Source of the DNA: Ignavibacteria bacterium
GTDB taxonomy: Bacteria > Bacteroidota > Ignavibacteria > Kapaibacteriales > Kapaibacteriaceae
Length of the DNA: 55,150 nucleotides
Reading direction: 5' to 3'
Assembly: GCA_013204605.1 (NCBI GenBank)
Contig: JABMNI010000014.1
Span: 1 to 55,150, forward strand
Shown: piece after piece, positions 8,428 through 16,486 of the stretch
Numbering within the stretch: the first letter of the stretch is position 1
Layout of the letters: every line of letters starts with the position of its first letter
Program-made: the position numbers and the translations under genes
Notes under the pieces: generated by a model
What the model was told of the DNA's origin: nothing
Database searches by the model: none
The model's input: only the letters and a program-made list of their open reading frames with translations

Positions 8428-10119
8428 ATGTTAAAAAATTATTGGATACGTATTTCATTGTTGTGGCTTAAAACGGGTCGACGGACAACGTTACTTGTGA
8501 CGCTGTTTTTTATCGTGGCATCAAATCTATTTGCACAAGTACCAGGATTCTCGAAACCCAGGTTTATTCCCAAGGGACCATACCAGTTTGACACAGCTGA
8601 TGTGAACAAATCTGTGATATTGTCGAAGGAAACAGCAAATCTACTTGACAAGGAGATCGACGCTTCAACCTACGTGTTGGGTCCGGGCGATATTGTGACA
8701 ATTAGCATTTGGACAACCGAATCCCAACACCAACAAATTGCTGTAACGCCTGAAGGAAAGCTGATAATTCCTAGGGCTGGCATTATTTCGGTAAAGGGGC
8801 TTACCCTCGATTCAGCGCAGAAGTTGATCACGATGGAAGCGCAAAAGGTTTACCGAAATGCTAAAATCGATGTTTCATTATCAGCCCTTAGGAGATTCAA
8901 AGTATTCGTATTAGGGGCTGTGAGCGTCCCGTCGGTTGTGCCCGCAACGGGCGCTGACAGAGTGTTCGACGCTTTGGAGCGCGCAGGTGGAATACTTGAT
9001 ACCGGCTCGGTTCGAAAAATTACTATAGTTCGGGAGGGGGCTTCCCAGCCCGTTAATGTTGATTTGGAACGCTACATTTCCTATGGCGATAATTCAGGTA
9101 ATCCGCTATTACTTTCAGGCGATAGAATAGTTGTACCATTCAGATCGCATAAGAGTACTGTTGGTATTTATGGAGAAGTAGTAAAAGAGCGGGAGTTCGA
9201 ATACCTGGAGTCAGATTCAGTTTCAACTTTGATAAGACTTGTTGGTGGGTTTCTACCTACTGCACGTACAGATAGTGTGAGGCTGGTTAGGTTGAGTGGA
9301 GATGGAAGTAGGTTGCAAGAAACCATTCTTGACCTAACGGATTGGACTGAGAACTTAAACTCGTCGATGGTATTGCCTGGCGATTTTCCTTTGGAAGTGG
9401 GAGATCGGATTTATGTTCGTTCCAGATCAAATTGGAATGTAAAGCATGATGCAGTGATTTCAGGTGAGGTAAGATTTCCGGGTAGATATCCATTAATTCC
9501 CAATGTTACTAAGCTTACAGATTTGATAGAAGCTGCCGGGGGGTTCACAGACAAAGCTTCGCTTGAGGATGCCGTTATTTTACGAACATCAGAGATGAAT
9601 CTTCTTGATAAAGAGTTCGAGCGACTACGTCTTATGCCTCCATCCGAGATGAGTGTAAATGAACTTCAGTATTACAAAGTAAAGTCTCGTGAAGTAAAGG
9701 GTGTAATATCAGTGGACTTCGTAGATGTCTTTGTTAGAGATAAACTCGGTAATAATCCTACGCTCAGAGATGGAGATAGCATAAATGTTCCAGAACGGAA
9801 CAATTATGTAAACGTAACAGGATCTGTGAGAAATCCCGGACGTGTGGTTTATAAGGAGGGTCTAGCTTTTTTGGACTATGTAAGACTAGCTGGCGGTTAT
9901 GGTTTTAGGGCGGATCAAAGTGCTACACTTGTAGTTAAGCCAAAGGGTGATCAATTCCCTGCAAGCAGTGAAAATTACAAAATGGAACCGGGCGATAATA
10001 TTTTAGTACTCGATACACCAGAAACTCGGTTTATCGATGTGTTTACCAAGGTACTTACAATTACGGCTCAAATCGTAACGATAGTTGGCGTTGTGCTTGC
10101 AGTAGTGAGATTGAAATAG
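8428..10119 (+). CDS. Polysaccharide biosynthesis/export protein with SLBB domains (Wza-like)
   Basis: A 563-residue secreted or outer-membrane protein. It has a signal peptide (hydrophobic about 22-38, ending LFAQ), a Poly_export domain (YVLGPGDIVTISIW, about 83-96), then repeated SLBB modules (FVLGAVSVPSVVPATG; VGIYGEVVKEREFEY; AVISGEVRFPGRYPL; VNVTGSVRNPGRVVY). Near the C-terminus there is a hydrophobic helix (about 540-560). The family forms export channels or adaptors for capsule or exopolysaccharide. ATG at 8428 is chosen over the TTG immediately upstream. The Wzz-like gene follows after 8 bases, a typical pairing. No glycosyltransferases or polymerase are nearby, so the rest of the pathway must be elsewhere. 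Confidence 0.88.
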   Translation: MLKNYWIRISLLWLKTGRRTTLLVTLFFIVASNLFAQVPGFSKPRFIPKGPYQFDTADVNKSVILSKETANLLDKEIDASTYVLGPGDIVTISIWTTESQHQQIAVTPEGKLIIPRAGIISVKGLTLDSAQKLITMEAQKVYRNAKIDVSLSALRRFKVFVLGAVSVPSVVPATGADRVFDALERAGGILDTGSVRKITIVREGASQPVNVDLERYISYGDNSGNPLLLSGDRIVVPFRSHKSTVGIYGEVVKEREFEYLESDSVSTLIRLVGGFLPTARTDSVRLVRLSGDGSRLQETILDLTDWTENLNSSMVLPGDFPLEVGDRIYVRSRSNWNVKHDAVISGEVRFPGRYPLIPNVTKLTDLIEAAGGFTDKASLEDAVILRTSEMNLLDKEFERLRLMPPSEMSVNELQYYKVKSREVKGVISVDFVDVFVRDKLGNNPTLRDGDSINVPERNNYVNVTGSVRNPGRVVYKEGLAFLDYVRLAGGYGFRADQSATLVVKPKGDQFPASSENYKMEPGDNILVLDTPETRFIDVFTKVLTITAQIVTIVGVVLAVVRLK

Positions 10120-10127
10120 GAACATGT

Positions 10128-11273
10128 GTGAATATTGATCGCAAAAACATTCTGTCACTTTATCGGCCATATGTCCGATTGTTCCTTGTCACTATAGTTG
10201 TGGCAATTGGTTTAGTGGTTGTTCTCAGTTTCATTTTGCCCTACAAGTATAAGGCTGCTACAACGCTAATGCCGCCTGAAGATAAGGGATCAAACTCGGG
10301 GCTGTCTTCTTTATTGGCAGCAGCACCGATATCTATAGGCCTGGGTGGTTCAGACAATAAGTCTACTATGACGTTTCTCGAAATTCTAAAATCAAGGACC
10401 CTACTTGAGGGTGTGGTAGATACGCTTGAACTTGCGAAGAACTCACTGTTTGCCAATTACGACCGATGGAAAATAGTTGGAACTCTTGCTGAAAGTATAG
10501 TTGCTGAAGGCAAGAAGTCTGGTTTGATTACAATCAATATGGACGTTAAGACCGGATGGTTCCCAAATGGCGAACAGAAAGAGAATGCAAGGTTGTTGAG
10601 TGCGGATTTAGCGAATTCATGCGTTGTTATTCTTGACAAAATGAACAAAGAAAAGTCAGTTTCTCAAGCAAGAAGATCCAGAATGTATATTGAGAGACTA
10701 CTGCAAAACACTCGACATGAAATCGATTCTATACAAGATGTATTTAAGCAGTTTCAAAGAGATAATAAAGTTTTGGCACTAGATGATCAAGTGACTGCTA
10801 TAGTTACAAATGCAGTTTCAATTGGTTCTGAGTTAGCCAAAGCTGAAATCGAATTGAATATCGTGAAAATGGACTTTCAAAACAGCTCGCAACAAGTTCA
10901 ATTAATGCAAAAGCGAGTAGAATCGTTGAAAGAACAATACCAGAAGGTTCAACAGGGTGGATTAGTTTCGACGGATGGGTTTTCCATCCCTTTGGATCAA
11001 ATTCCGACACTGACTAAAACTTACACGAATTTGATTCGTGATTTGAAAATTCATGAACAAATAAATGCCTACTTGGAATCGCAGCGAATGCAGGAGTTGA
11101 TTCAAGAATCAAAAGATATCCCGACGGTTATTACACTAGATCTCGCTGTGGCGCCTTTAAGTCAGGATTCACCTGCTAGGGTAACTATGTCGATTTTGGC
11201 AATTATTGTTCTCTGTGTAGTGTTTGTGGTAGGCGTGCCTGTAAGAGAGGCCCTACGAGCAGAACCAAGCTGA
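10128..11273 (+). CDS. Wzz/GumC-like polysaccharide chain-length determinant
   Basis: A 381-residue inner-membrane protein with the PCP layout: N-terminal transmembrane helix (about 17-38), an extracytoplasmic region beginning YKAATTLMPPEDKG, a long coiled-coil segment (about 180-290), and a second transmembrane helix near the C-terminus (about 350-372) after the Pro-rich APLSQDSPAR. No cytoplasmic tyrosine-kinase domain is present, so it is a Wzz/GumC-type protein rather than a full Wzc. The start is GTG at 10128; the ATG at 10124 runs into TGA after four codons. It sits 8 bases after the SLBB gene and probably forms one trans-envelope export complex with it. Confidence 0.85.
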   Translation: MNIDRKNILSLYRPYVRLFLVTIVVAIGLVVVLSFILPYKYKAATTLMPPEDKGSNSGLSSLLAAAPISIGLGGSDNKSTMTFLEILKSRTLLEGVVDTLELAKNSLFANYDRWKIVGTLAESIVAEGKKSGLITINMDVKTGWFPNGEQKENARLLSADLANSCVVILDKMNKEKSVSQARRSRMYIERLLQNTRHEIDSIQDVFKQFQRDNKVLALDDQVTAIVTNAVSIGSELAKAEIELNIVKMDFQNSSQQVQLMQKRVESLKEQYQKVQQGGLVSTDGFSIPLDQIPTLTKTYTNLIRDLKIHEQINAYLESQRMQELIQESKDIPTVITLDLAVAPLSQDSPARVTMSILAIIVLCVVFVVGVPVREALRAEPS

Positions 11274-11287
11274 ATCAACCTGTACTA

Positions 11288-11908
11288 TCAGCCTAAAAAC
11301 TTGTTTGCTACGCTGCGAATTTCTTCACGCAAATACTCTAAACAAGCATTAGAAGACTTTTCGGCGATTGGTAGGTATCTCGAAAACGTATTCTGGATGT
11401 AAATGTGTGGGTTGCGTTTAAGACTAAAGCCGAGGCACCGAAAATTATCCAGTCTCGCGGTAAGTCTGATTATCACGCAGTCGTCGCTAGCGGCCGAAAG
11501 CGCAGCAACGTGCTGAATGTCTACTTCATCGGGAGCCATTTTAGCACGCGACAAATCCTTAGTCAAAACCTCCACCATGTAGGCAACGTAACTGCCAAAA
11601 TTGTACTCCAGTACACCTCGAGTAATCGCGTCGGAATCCTCCAGAACATCATGTAACAGCGCAGCCGAAATCACATCAGCGTCGAATACATGTAACTCAT
11701 CCATGAGAATCTTGGCAACGCGCGTACTGTGATAGAAATAAGGTGTCCCGTCATTTCGTTTCTGAAATTCATGTACACTCTTCGCCATGGCATAGGCATC
11801 CAAGACCTTAGCAACTGAAAGTGCTTCGCCTTTGTCAAAAAGCCTTGCTTCCAGCTCGTCCGCCGTCATCCATTGTTGATTATATGGGAAACCTTCAGGC
11901 TTTAGCAT
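11288..11908 (-). CDS. HD-domain protein resembling the SpoT/RelA ppGpp hydrolase domain, one metal ligand apparently missing
   Basis: A 206-residue stand-alone HD protein similar to the hydrolase half of SpoT and to small alarmone hydrolases. Visible motifs: YFYHSTRVAKIL (His60), ALLHDVLEDS (His86-Asp87, Glu90-Asp91) and IIRLTARLDN (148-155). In SpoT-type enzymes the last motif is normally KLADRLHN, whose Asp is a metal ligand; here that position is Ala151 (codon GCG, read directly from the DNA). Asp154 two residues later is a possible substitute. No synthetase or TGS domain is present. It is probably the last gene of the hflX-small ORF-recN cluster, 39 bases after recN. Activity on ppGpp is inference. 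Confidence 0.7.
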   Translation of the reverse strand: MLKPEGFPYNQQWMTADELEARLFDKGEALSVAKVLDAYAMAKSVHEFQKRNDGTPYFYHSTRVAKILMDELHVFDADVISAALLHDVLEDSDAITRGVLEYNFGSYVAYMVEVLTKDLSRAKMAPDEVDIQHVAALSAASDDCVIIRLTARLDNFRCLGFSLKRNPHIYIQNTFSRYLPIAEKSSNACLEYLREEIRSVANKFLG

Positions 11909-11947
11909 AGCTGTTTGGGTATTACACTTGTCATTTACTGCTTCTTG

Positions 11948-13603
11948 TCATTTACTTTTAATCAATTCTCTCGCCGTTGCAATAGTAGACTCAGTGACTT
12001 CAGCGCCACTCATAAGTTTAGCTATTTCAACTTCGGCATCACTGCCGTGCACGTAAACTGCAATCGCTTCGGTTCTTCCATTCTCCTCGAACTTTTCCAC
12101 TCTAACTACGTGGTCAGCCAACGATGCTATTTGAGGAAGGTGAGAGATCGCCAGGATCTGATGCGATGCAGATAACTTATGCATAAGCTCACCGACCTGC
12201 CTTGCAACCCGACCACTAACTCCCGTGTCGATTTCATCAAACACCAACGTAGATCGCCTCTGAGTGTCGGCGCCGGCCTTCTTCAGTGCAAGCATTACTC
12301 TCGAGAGTTCACCACCCGACGCAATTTTGTTAAGGGGCTTTGTGTTCTCGCCAATATTTGCTGAAAGTAGAAACTGAACAGAGTCGCAACCAGATTCGTT
12401 TAATTCAGATTGTGAAATTTCAATCGAAAAATCCGCCGATTTCATTCCCAACTCTGCAACCGTTTTGCAGACACTCTGTTGCAACTCTACGGCCTTTTTC
12501 GATCTGATTTTATTCAATTCTGTAGCCAGGGCCAATGCACTAATCCTACTTGAATTCACAAGACTCTCTGCTGCTTTTAAAGACTTATCTATTTCAGATA
12601 AATCCAGTACCCGCTGCCGATTCTTCTCGGCGGTTTCTACCGCCTGTTCAATGGAGCCATGCTTTCTCGCTAATCTCTGCAATGCTGCTAAACGTAATCT
12701 CAATTTTTCGTGGTATTCTGGCGTATAATCCACTTCAACTTGAAGGCTCGATACCGCCAGTGCAATCTCATTGCACGTTATTTCCGCTGATTCCAAATCT
12801 GGGACAAAACTGTTCAATTCGGGATTGAATACAGCCAAGCCAAGTAGGGCCTTTTTGGCGTCGTGAATTAAACTCAACGCACTTGTATCACCTGAGTATA
12901 GTAGTTGGTGTGCTTCAGTTGCATGGCGGGCAATGACTTCTTGACCTTCAATTCTATTCAATTCCAAAAGTGTAGATTCAATTTCGCCAACCATGGGTGA
13001 CACTTCTGTTATCTCTTTCAACCCGAATTGCAAGCGTTCTATTTCATCTGCGGCATTGCTGACTGACGCCAGCAATTCTTTGTGACTTCGATTAGCAGTT
13101 TGCAATCTAGTCCAGGCACTTGAAAGTTCATGTAGCAATTCCTGCACACCCGCAAACCCATCAAGTATAGCGCGCTGACCTATAGGTGAAAAAAGTCCTT
13201 GAGTCTCGTGTTGACCGTGATAGTCCAGCAGCAGTGCCCCAACGCTTCTGATAACAGATTGCTGAACGGGAGTGTCATTTATGAAAGACCTAGATCCGCC
13301 TGAACTCGTTATCTCTCTTCTAATTATCAACTGGTCATCCGACCAATCCAAATTGTCGTCAAGAAAAATCGATCTCAGTTCTTCGCTATCAACATCAATA
13401 AATGAAACTTCGACTATTGCTTTTTTAAGTCCCGATCTAATAACATCGGATGAAGATCTCTCACCCAAGGCCGCGTTAAGGGCATCGATCAATATTGACT
13501 TACCAGCACCAGTTTCGCCTACTAAAACAGTGAGCCCCTTTTCAAAAGTTAGGGTCACTTCCGAGAAGAGGGCAAAATCTTTTATGAAGATCTGCTTTAA
13601 CAT
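11948..13603 (-). CDS. recN: DNA repair protein RecN
   Basis: A 551-residue SMC-like ATPase. Walker A is GETGAGKS (29-36), a long coiled coil occupies about 150-370, the ABC signature region is KIASGGELSRVMLALK, and Walker B is TLVFDEIDTGVSG. It acts in double-strand-break repair by tethering or presenting ends for RecA. Length and motif order are normal. It lies 15 bases downstream of a small membrane-protein gene and in turn of hflX. Words of the dispersed AGGGGCT family fall at 12333-12339 (encoding the KPL just before the signature) and at 13533-13539. Confidence 0.95.
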   Translation of the reverse strand: MLKQIFIKDFALFSEVTLTFEKGLTVLVGETGAGKSILIDALNAALGERSSSDVIRSGLKKAIVEVSFIDVDSEELRSIFLDDNLDWSDDQLIIRREITSSGGSRSFINDTPVQQSVIRSVGALLLDYHGQHETQGLFSPIGQRAILDGFAGVQELLHELSSAWTRLQTANRSHKELLASVSNAADEIERLQFGLKEITEVSPMVGEIESTLLELNRIEGQEVIARHATEAHQLLYSGDTSALSLIHDAKKALLGLAVFNPELNSFVPDLESAEITCNEIALAVSSLQVEVDYTPEYHEKLRLRLAALQRLARKHGSIEQAVETAEKNRQRVLDLSEIDKSLKAAESLVNSSRISALALATELNKIRSKKAVELQQSVCKTVAELGMKSADFSIEISQSELNESGCDSVQFLLSANIGENTKPLNKIASGGELSRVMLALKKAGADTQRRSTLVFDEIDTGVSGRVARQVGELMHKLSASHQILAISHLPQIASLADHVVRVEKFEENGRTEAIAVYVHGSDAEVEIAKLMSGAEVTESTIATARELIKSK

Positions 13604-13618
13604 GGGTTTGAATAAAAA

Positions 13619-13783
13619 TTATAGACGCGTAATCTTTGCTTGAAACAGCTTAAAGGCGCCAAAAGAAATTACGATAAATAGAACCACAGAAAGTAGTGGG
13701 TGAATCTCTTGCCCAAGTACGATTAACGCGATAGTCGCAAAAAACGTGGCTACTGAAATTACTGATATCCAAAGTGCTGCCAT
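13619..13783 (-). CDS. Small hydrophobic protein, 54 residues, unknown function
   Basis: A short frame between hflX and recN encodes 54 residues: MAALWISVISVATFF, then ATIALIVLG, a short polar turn QEIHP, a second hydrophobic stretch LLSVVLFIVISFGAF, and a basic tail KLFQAKITRL. It reads as a two-helix membrane hairpin with a positive, presumably cytoplasmic, C-terminus. The ATG at 13783 is 5 bases after the hflX stop; a TTG at 13792 overlaps that stop by 4 bases and is an alternative start. The fit between two same-strand genes, the amphipathic order and the lack of any other use of this gap support a real gene. I recognise no family. Confidence 0.55.
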   Translation of the reverse strand: MAALWISVISVATFFATIALIVLGQEIHPLLSVVLFIVISFGAFKLFQAKITRL

Positions 13784-13788
13784 ATGTT

Positions 13789-15090
13789 TCAATGCTCTTG
13801 TAAAGTTTCGGTGAAATACTGTTGAAATTTCGCGATAATCTCTTCTACCTTATCCGGACTAATCTTAATACAAAGCTCTATGCCATTGTCTGAATCCACT
13901 CTTTCAATTATCTCAACTTCCTTGTATAGCGTATTTACATCTTTCATAGAATCATATGGAATTAAGAGATTCTTCACGGTAGATAACTCAGCAAGCTTTG
14001 CTTCAACAAGTGCTAACAATTTTTCTAAATTGATGCCGCGACTAGCAGATATAAATATACATCCCGGATAGTCCATCTCAAATCCGTCGATGTCAAACTC
14101 TGTACCTACAGCGTCAATTTTGTTGCATACTAGTATTGTTGGAGTTTCGCCGGCACCAATACTGTCAAGCGTTGCAACCACAACATCAATCTGGTCACGG
14201 GCGTGAGCGTGACTAATATCTACAACGTGAAGTAGCAGTTCTGCTTCGGTGGTTTCGGACAACGTGGAGCGAAACGAAGCAACCAGTTGAGGCGGCAACT
14301 TTCGAATAAATCCAACAGTGTCAGAAAGTAGAACCTTGCGACCATTAGGTAATGCTAGAGAACGAACTGTGGTGTCGAGAGTAGCGAACAACTTATCCTC
14401 GACGTATACATTGGCATCTGTAAGCGCACGCAACAAGGATGACTTACCAGCATTTGTGTAACCCACAATAGCTATTCTGGGAAGCCCCTTCCTATTACTT
14501 CTTTGCAATACTCTTTGACCCTCAATTTCATCGAGTTTTGTGCGTAACATCGACATACGAGAACGATTCATTCGACGATCCGTTTCAATCTGCGTCTCAC
14601 CCGGACCCTTAGTTCCAACTCCACCAAATTGTTTAGAAAGGTGCGTCCACATTCTCGTAAGCCGCGGAAAGAGATACTCTAGCTGTGCCAGTTCGACTTG
14701 CGTTTTAGCTTCAACGGACATAGCATGCGAGGCAAAAATGTCGAGAATAACCCCGCATCGGTCCAAGACTTTTACAAGTAAAACCTCTTCGAGATTCTTT
14801 GTTTGCACTGGCGTTAAGTCGTCATCAAAAACAACCATCTCCACTTTGAACTCTTCAACCAAAGCGAGTAGTTCTTCAACCTTGCCCTTGCCTAAAGCTG
14901 TCGCGACATTAGGCCGTTGACGTTCTTGGTAAATTCGCATCACAGAATCTGCGCCGGCTGTATCTAAAAGCAGGGCCAGCTCGTCCAGGTGTTCCTGAAC
15001 AATTGCGGGATCGGTACCTTTGCGCACAACGGAGACTAAAATTGCCTTTTCGCGGGGCTTGAGACCTACGTCTGTAAGAGTATTTTTCAT
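13789..15090 (-). CDS. hflX: GTPase HflX
   Basis: A 433-residue ribosome-associated GTPase that splits stalled or heat-damaged ribosomes in the family. The N-terminal glycine-rich and helical domain (about 1-200) includes GKGKVEEL and a QFGGVGTKGPGETQIE segment. The G domain has G1 GYTNAGKSSL, G3 DTVGFIRKLP and G4 NKID. A C-terminal domain follows. It is the first gene of a minus-strand cluster (hflX, small membrane protein, recN, HD protein). The divergent OstA-like gene starts 36 bases away, so both promoters must lie in a very short AT-rich gap. An AAGCCCCTT word is at 14482-14490. Confidence 0.95.
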   Translation of the reverse strand: MKNTLTDVGLKPREKAILVSVVRKGTDPAIVQEHLDELALLLDTAGADSVMRIYQERQRPNVATALGKGKVEELLALVEEFKVEMVVFDDDLTPVQTKNLEEVLLVKVLDRCGVILDIFASHAMSVEAKTQVELAQLEYLFPRLTRMWTHLSKQFGGVGTKGPGETQIETDRRMNRSRMSMLRTKLDEIEGQRVLQRSNRKGLPRIAIVGYTNAGKSSLLRALTDANVYVEDKLFATLDTTVRSLALPNGRKVLLSDTVGFIRKLPPQLVASFRSTLSETTEAELLLHVVDISHAHARDQIDVVVATLDSIGAGETPTILVCNKIDAVGTEFDIDGFEMDYPGCIFISASRGINLEKLLALVEAKLAELSTVKNLLIPYDSMKDVNTLYKEVEIIERVDSDNGIELCIKISPDKVEEIIAKFQQYFTETLQEH

Positions 15091-15126
15091 ATTAATTAAC
15101 CTGTAAAGTTACTAAGTATTAAAACG

Positions 15127-16452
15127 TTGCGCTCAAATAAAAACCATCGAGTTTGTTTAGGTCTGTTGGTCTACTGCTGTTTGGTGTCTGCTGTGACCAC
15201 CAGTTTGCAAGGACAGTCACAAGATGAAACAGGACCTCAACCGCCAATCCAGTTGATTTATGCCGATAGTCTTGTTGGTACATCGGCAGATCAGAACACG
15301 ATTCGCGAATTCATTGGTAACGTGAAGTTTACGCAGGGAAATGTGACAGTTACCTGCAATAGGGCTGTTCAGGATTTAGCAAACAATCAGGTGGAACTGT
15401 TCGGAAAGGTTGTAATCAGGCAGGAAGCCCTCAAGATTAGTGCGCCACACGTAATCTATTCGGGTTCAAATAATGTGGCAAGGGCTGATGGCGGAGTGAA
15501 AATCACGGATGCTAACGTAACAGCAAGCAGCGAACGGCTTATTTATGACGTTAGGTCTAGAGACGCTCGGTTGATAGACAGCGTGGTGATTGTGGACGAT
15601 TCCACAAAAATTTGGGCCGATTCAGGATTATATAACCGAAACAATAAGAATAGCACGGCTTGGGGAAGAGTAGTTGTTGTGGGGTCAAACGGAACCTCTG
15701 TTGTAAGGGCTGACACGGTGTTCAATTATCCAAGCGCTCAACACTCCATTGCCAAGGGACATGCCATTGTATGGAAGATCAACGTTGGCGCTGAAGAGTC
15801 GCCGGCCGATACAACCGTAATCCAGGCCAGAACTATAGAAAAATTTGATGTACCAGCGGTGAAATACGTTGCTGCTGGTGATGTGGAAATCGTAAATAAA
15901 ACTACAGCGGCGCGAGCAGACTCCTCAATTTTTCATTCCGATAACGAATCCGTGTTACTATTTGGAAATCCATTCCTTTGGTCTGCGGCAACGAAATTGA
16001 AGGCTGACATGATAAGGTCCATAGCGGTAAACAGTTCATTGTCAGACGTCGACGGAATTGGTCACGCATTTTTACTTTCTGTCGGAGATTCAAGTCTCCC
16101 TGAACGCGTCGATCAGGTATCGGCCGATTCGATACTTATAAAATTCGAAAACGACACTATTAACAGTTTGAAAGCCATTGGAAATGCCAGGAGTATAAAC
16201 TTTCATTCTGAGAACGAGTCGGGCGATGGATTGGTGCAGTTCTCATCCGATACTATAACGGCTAAATTCATTTCAGGTGGTCCGAGAGATATCTACTGGC
16301 TTGGCAGTGTTCATGGGGAACACCATCCTGAAAATTTGGCAAGGGGAAAAGCAGAGACATTCCGGCTACAAGATTTCCCCGATATACCCAAAAAGCCCAT
16401 GCGGTTACACGTTGAATATGGAAGAGATGTGCTTATATTACCAAACCCATAA
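15127..16452 (+). CDS. OstA/LptA-like lipopolysaccharide-transport family protein
   Basis: A 441-residue secreted protein with an N-terminal signal (hydrophobic about 8-26, then SLQGQ). Repeated beta-strand modules of the OstA type follow: LIYADSLVG, REFIGNVKFTQGNVTVTCNRA, NQVELFGKVVIRQ, ISAPHVIYSGSNNVARADGGVKI and later copies. LptA-type proteins form the periplasmic bridge that carries LPS to LptD. This version is about twice the length of E. coli LptA, as is common in Bacteroidota. The start is TTG at 15127; I see no better in-frame start. waaA elsewhere in the window agrees with an LPS-bearing outer membrane. The surface protein gene follows after 34 bases. Confidence 0.75.
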   Translation: MRSNKNHRVCLGLLVYCCLVSAVTTSLQGQSQDETGPQPPIQLIYADSLVGTSADQNTIREFIGNVKFTQGNVTVTCNRAVQDLANNQVELFGKVVIRQEALKISAPHVIYSGSNNVARADGGVKITDANVTASSERLIYDVRSRDARLIDSVVIVDDSTKIWADSGLYNRNNKNSTAWGRVVVVGSNGTSVVRADTVFNYPSAQHSIAKGHAIVWKINVGAEESPADTTVIQARTIEKFDVPAVKYVAAGDVEIVNKTTAARADSSIFHSDNESVLLFGNPFLWSAATKLKADMIRSIAVNSSLSDVDGIGHAFLLSVGDSSLPERVDQVSADSILIKFENDTINSLKAIGNARSINFHSENESGDGLVQFSSDTITAKFISGGPRDIYWLGSVHGEHHPENLARGKAETFRLQDFPDIPKKPMRLHVEYGRDVLILPNP

Positions 16453-16486
16453 TTCGCCTCATAATTGGTAAGGACAGTACAGCCCA

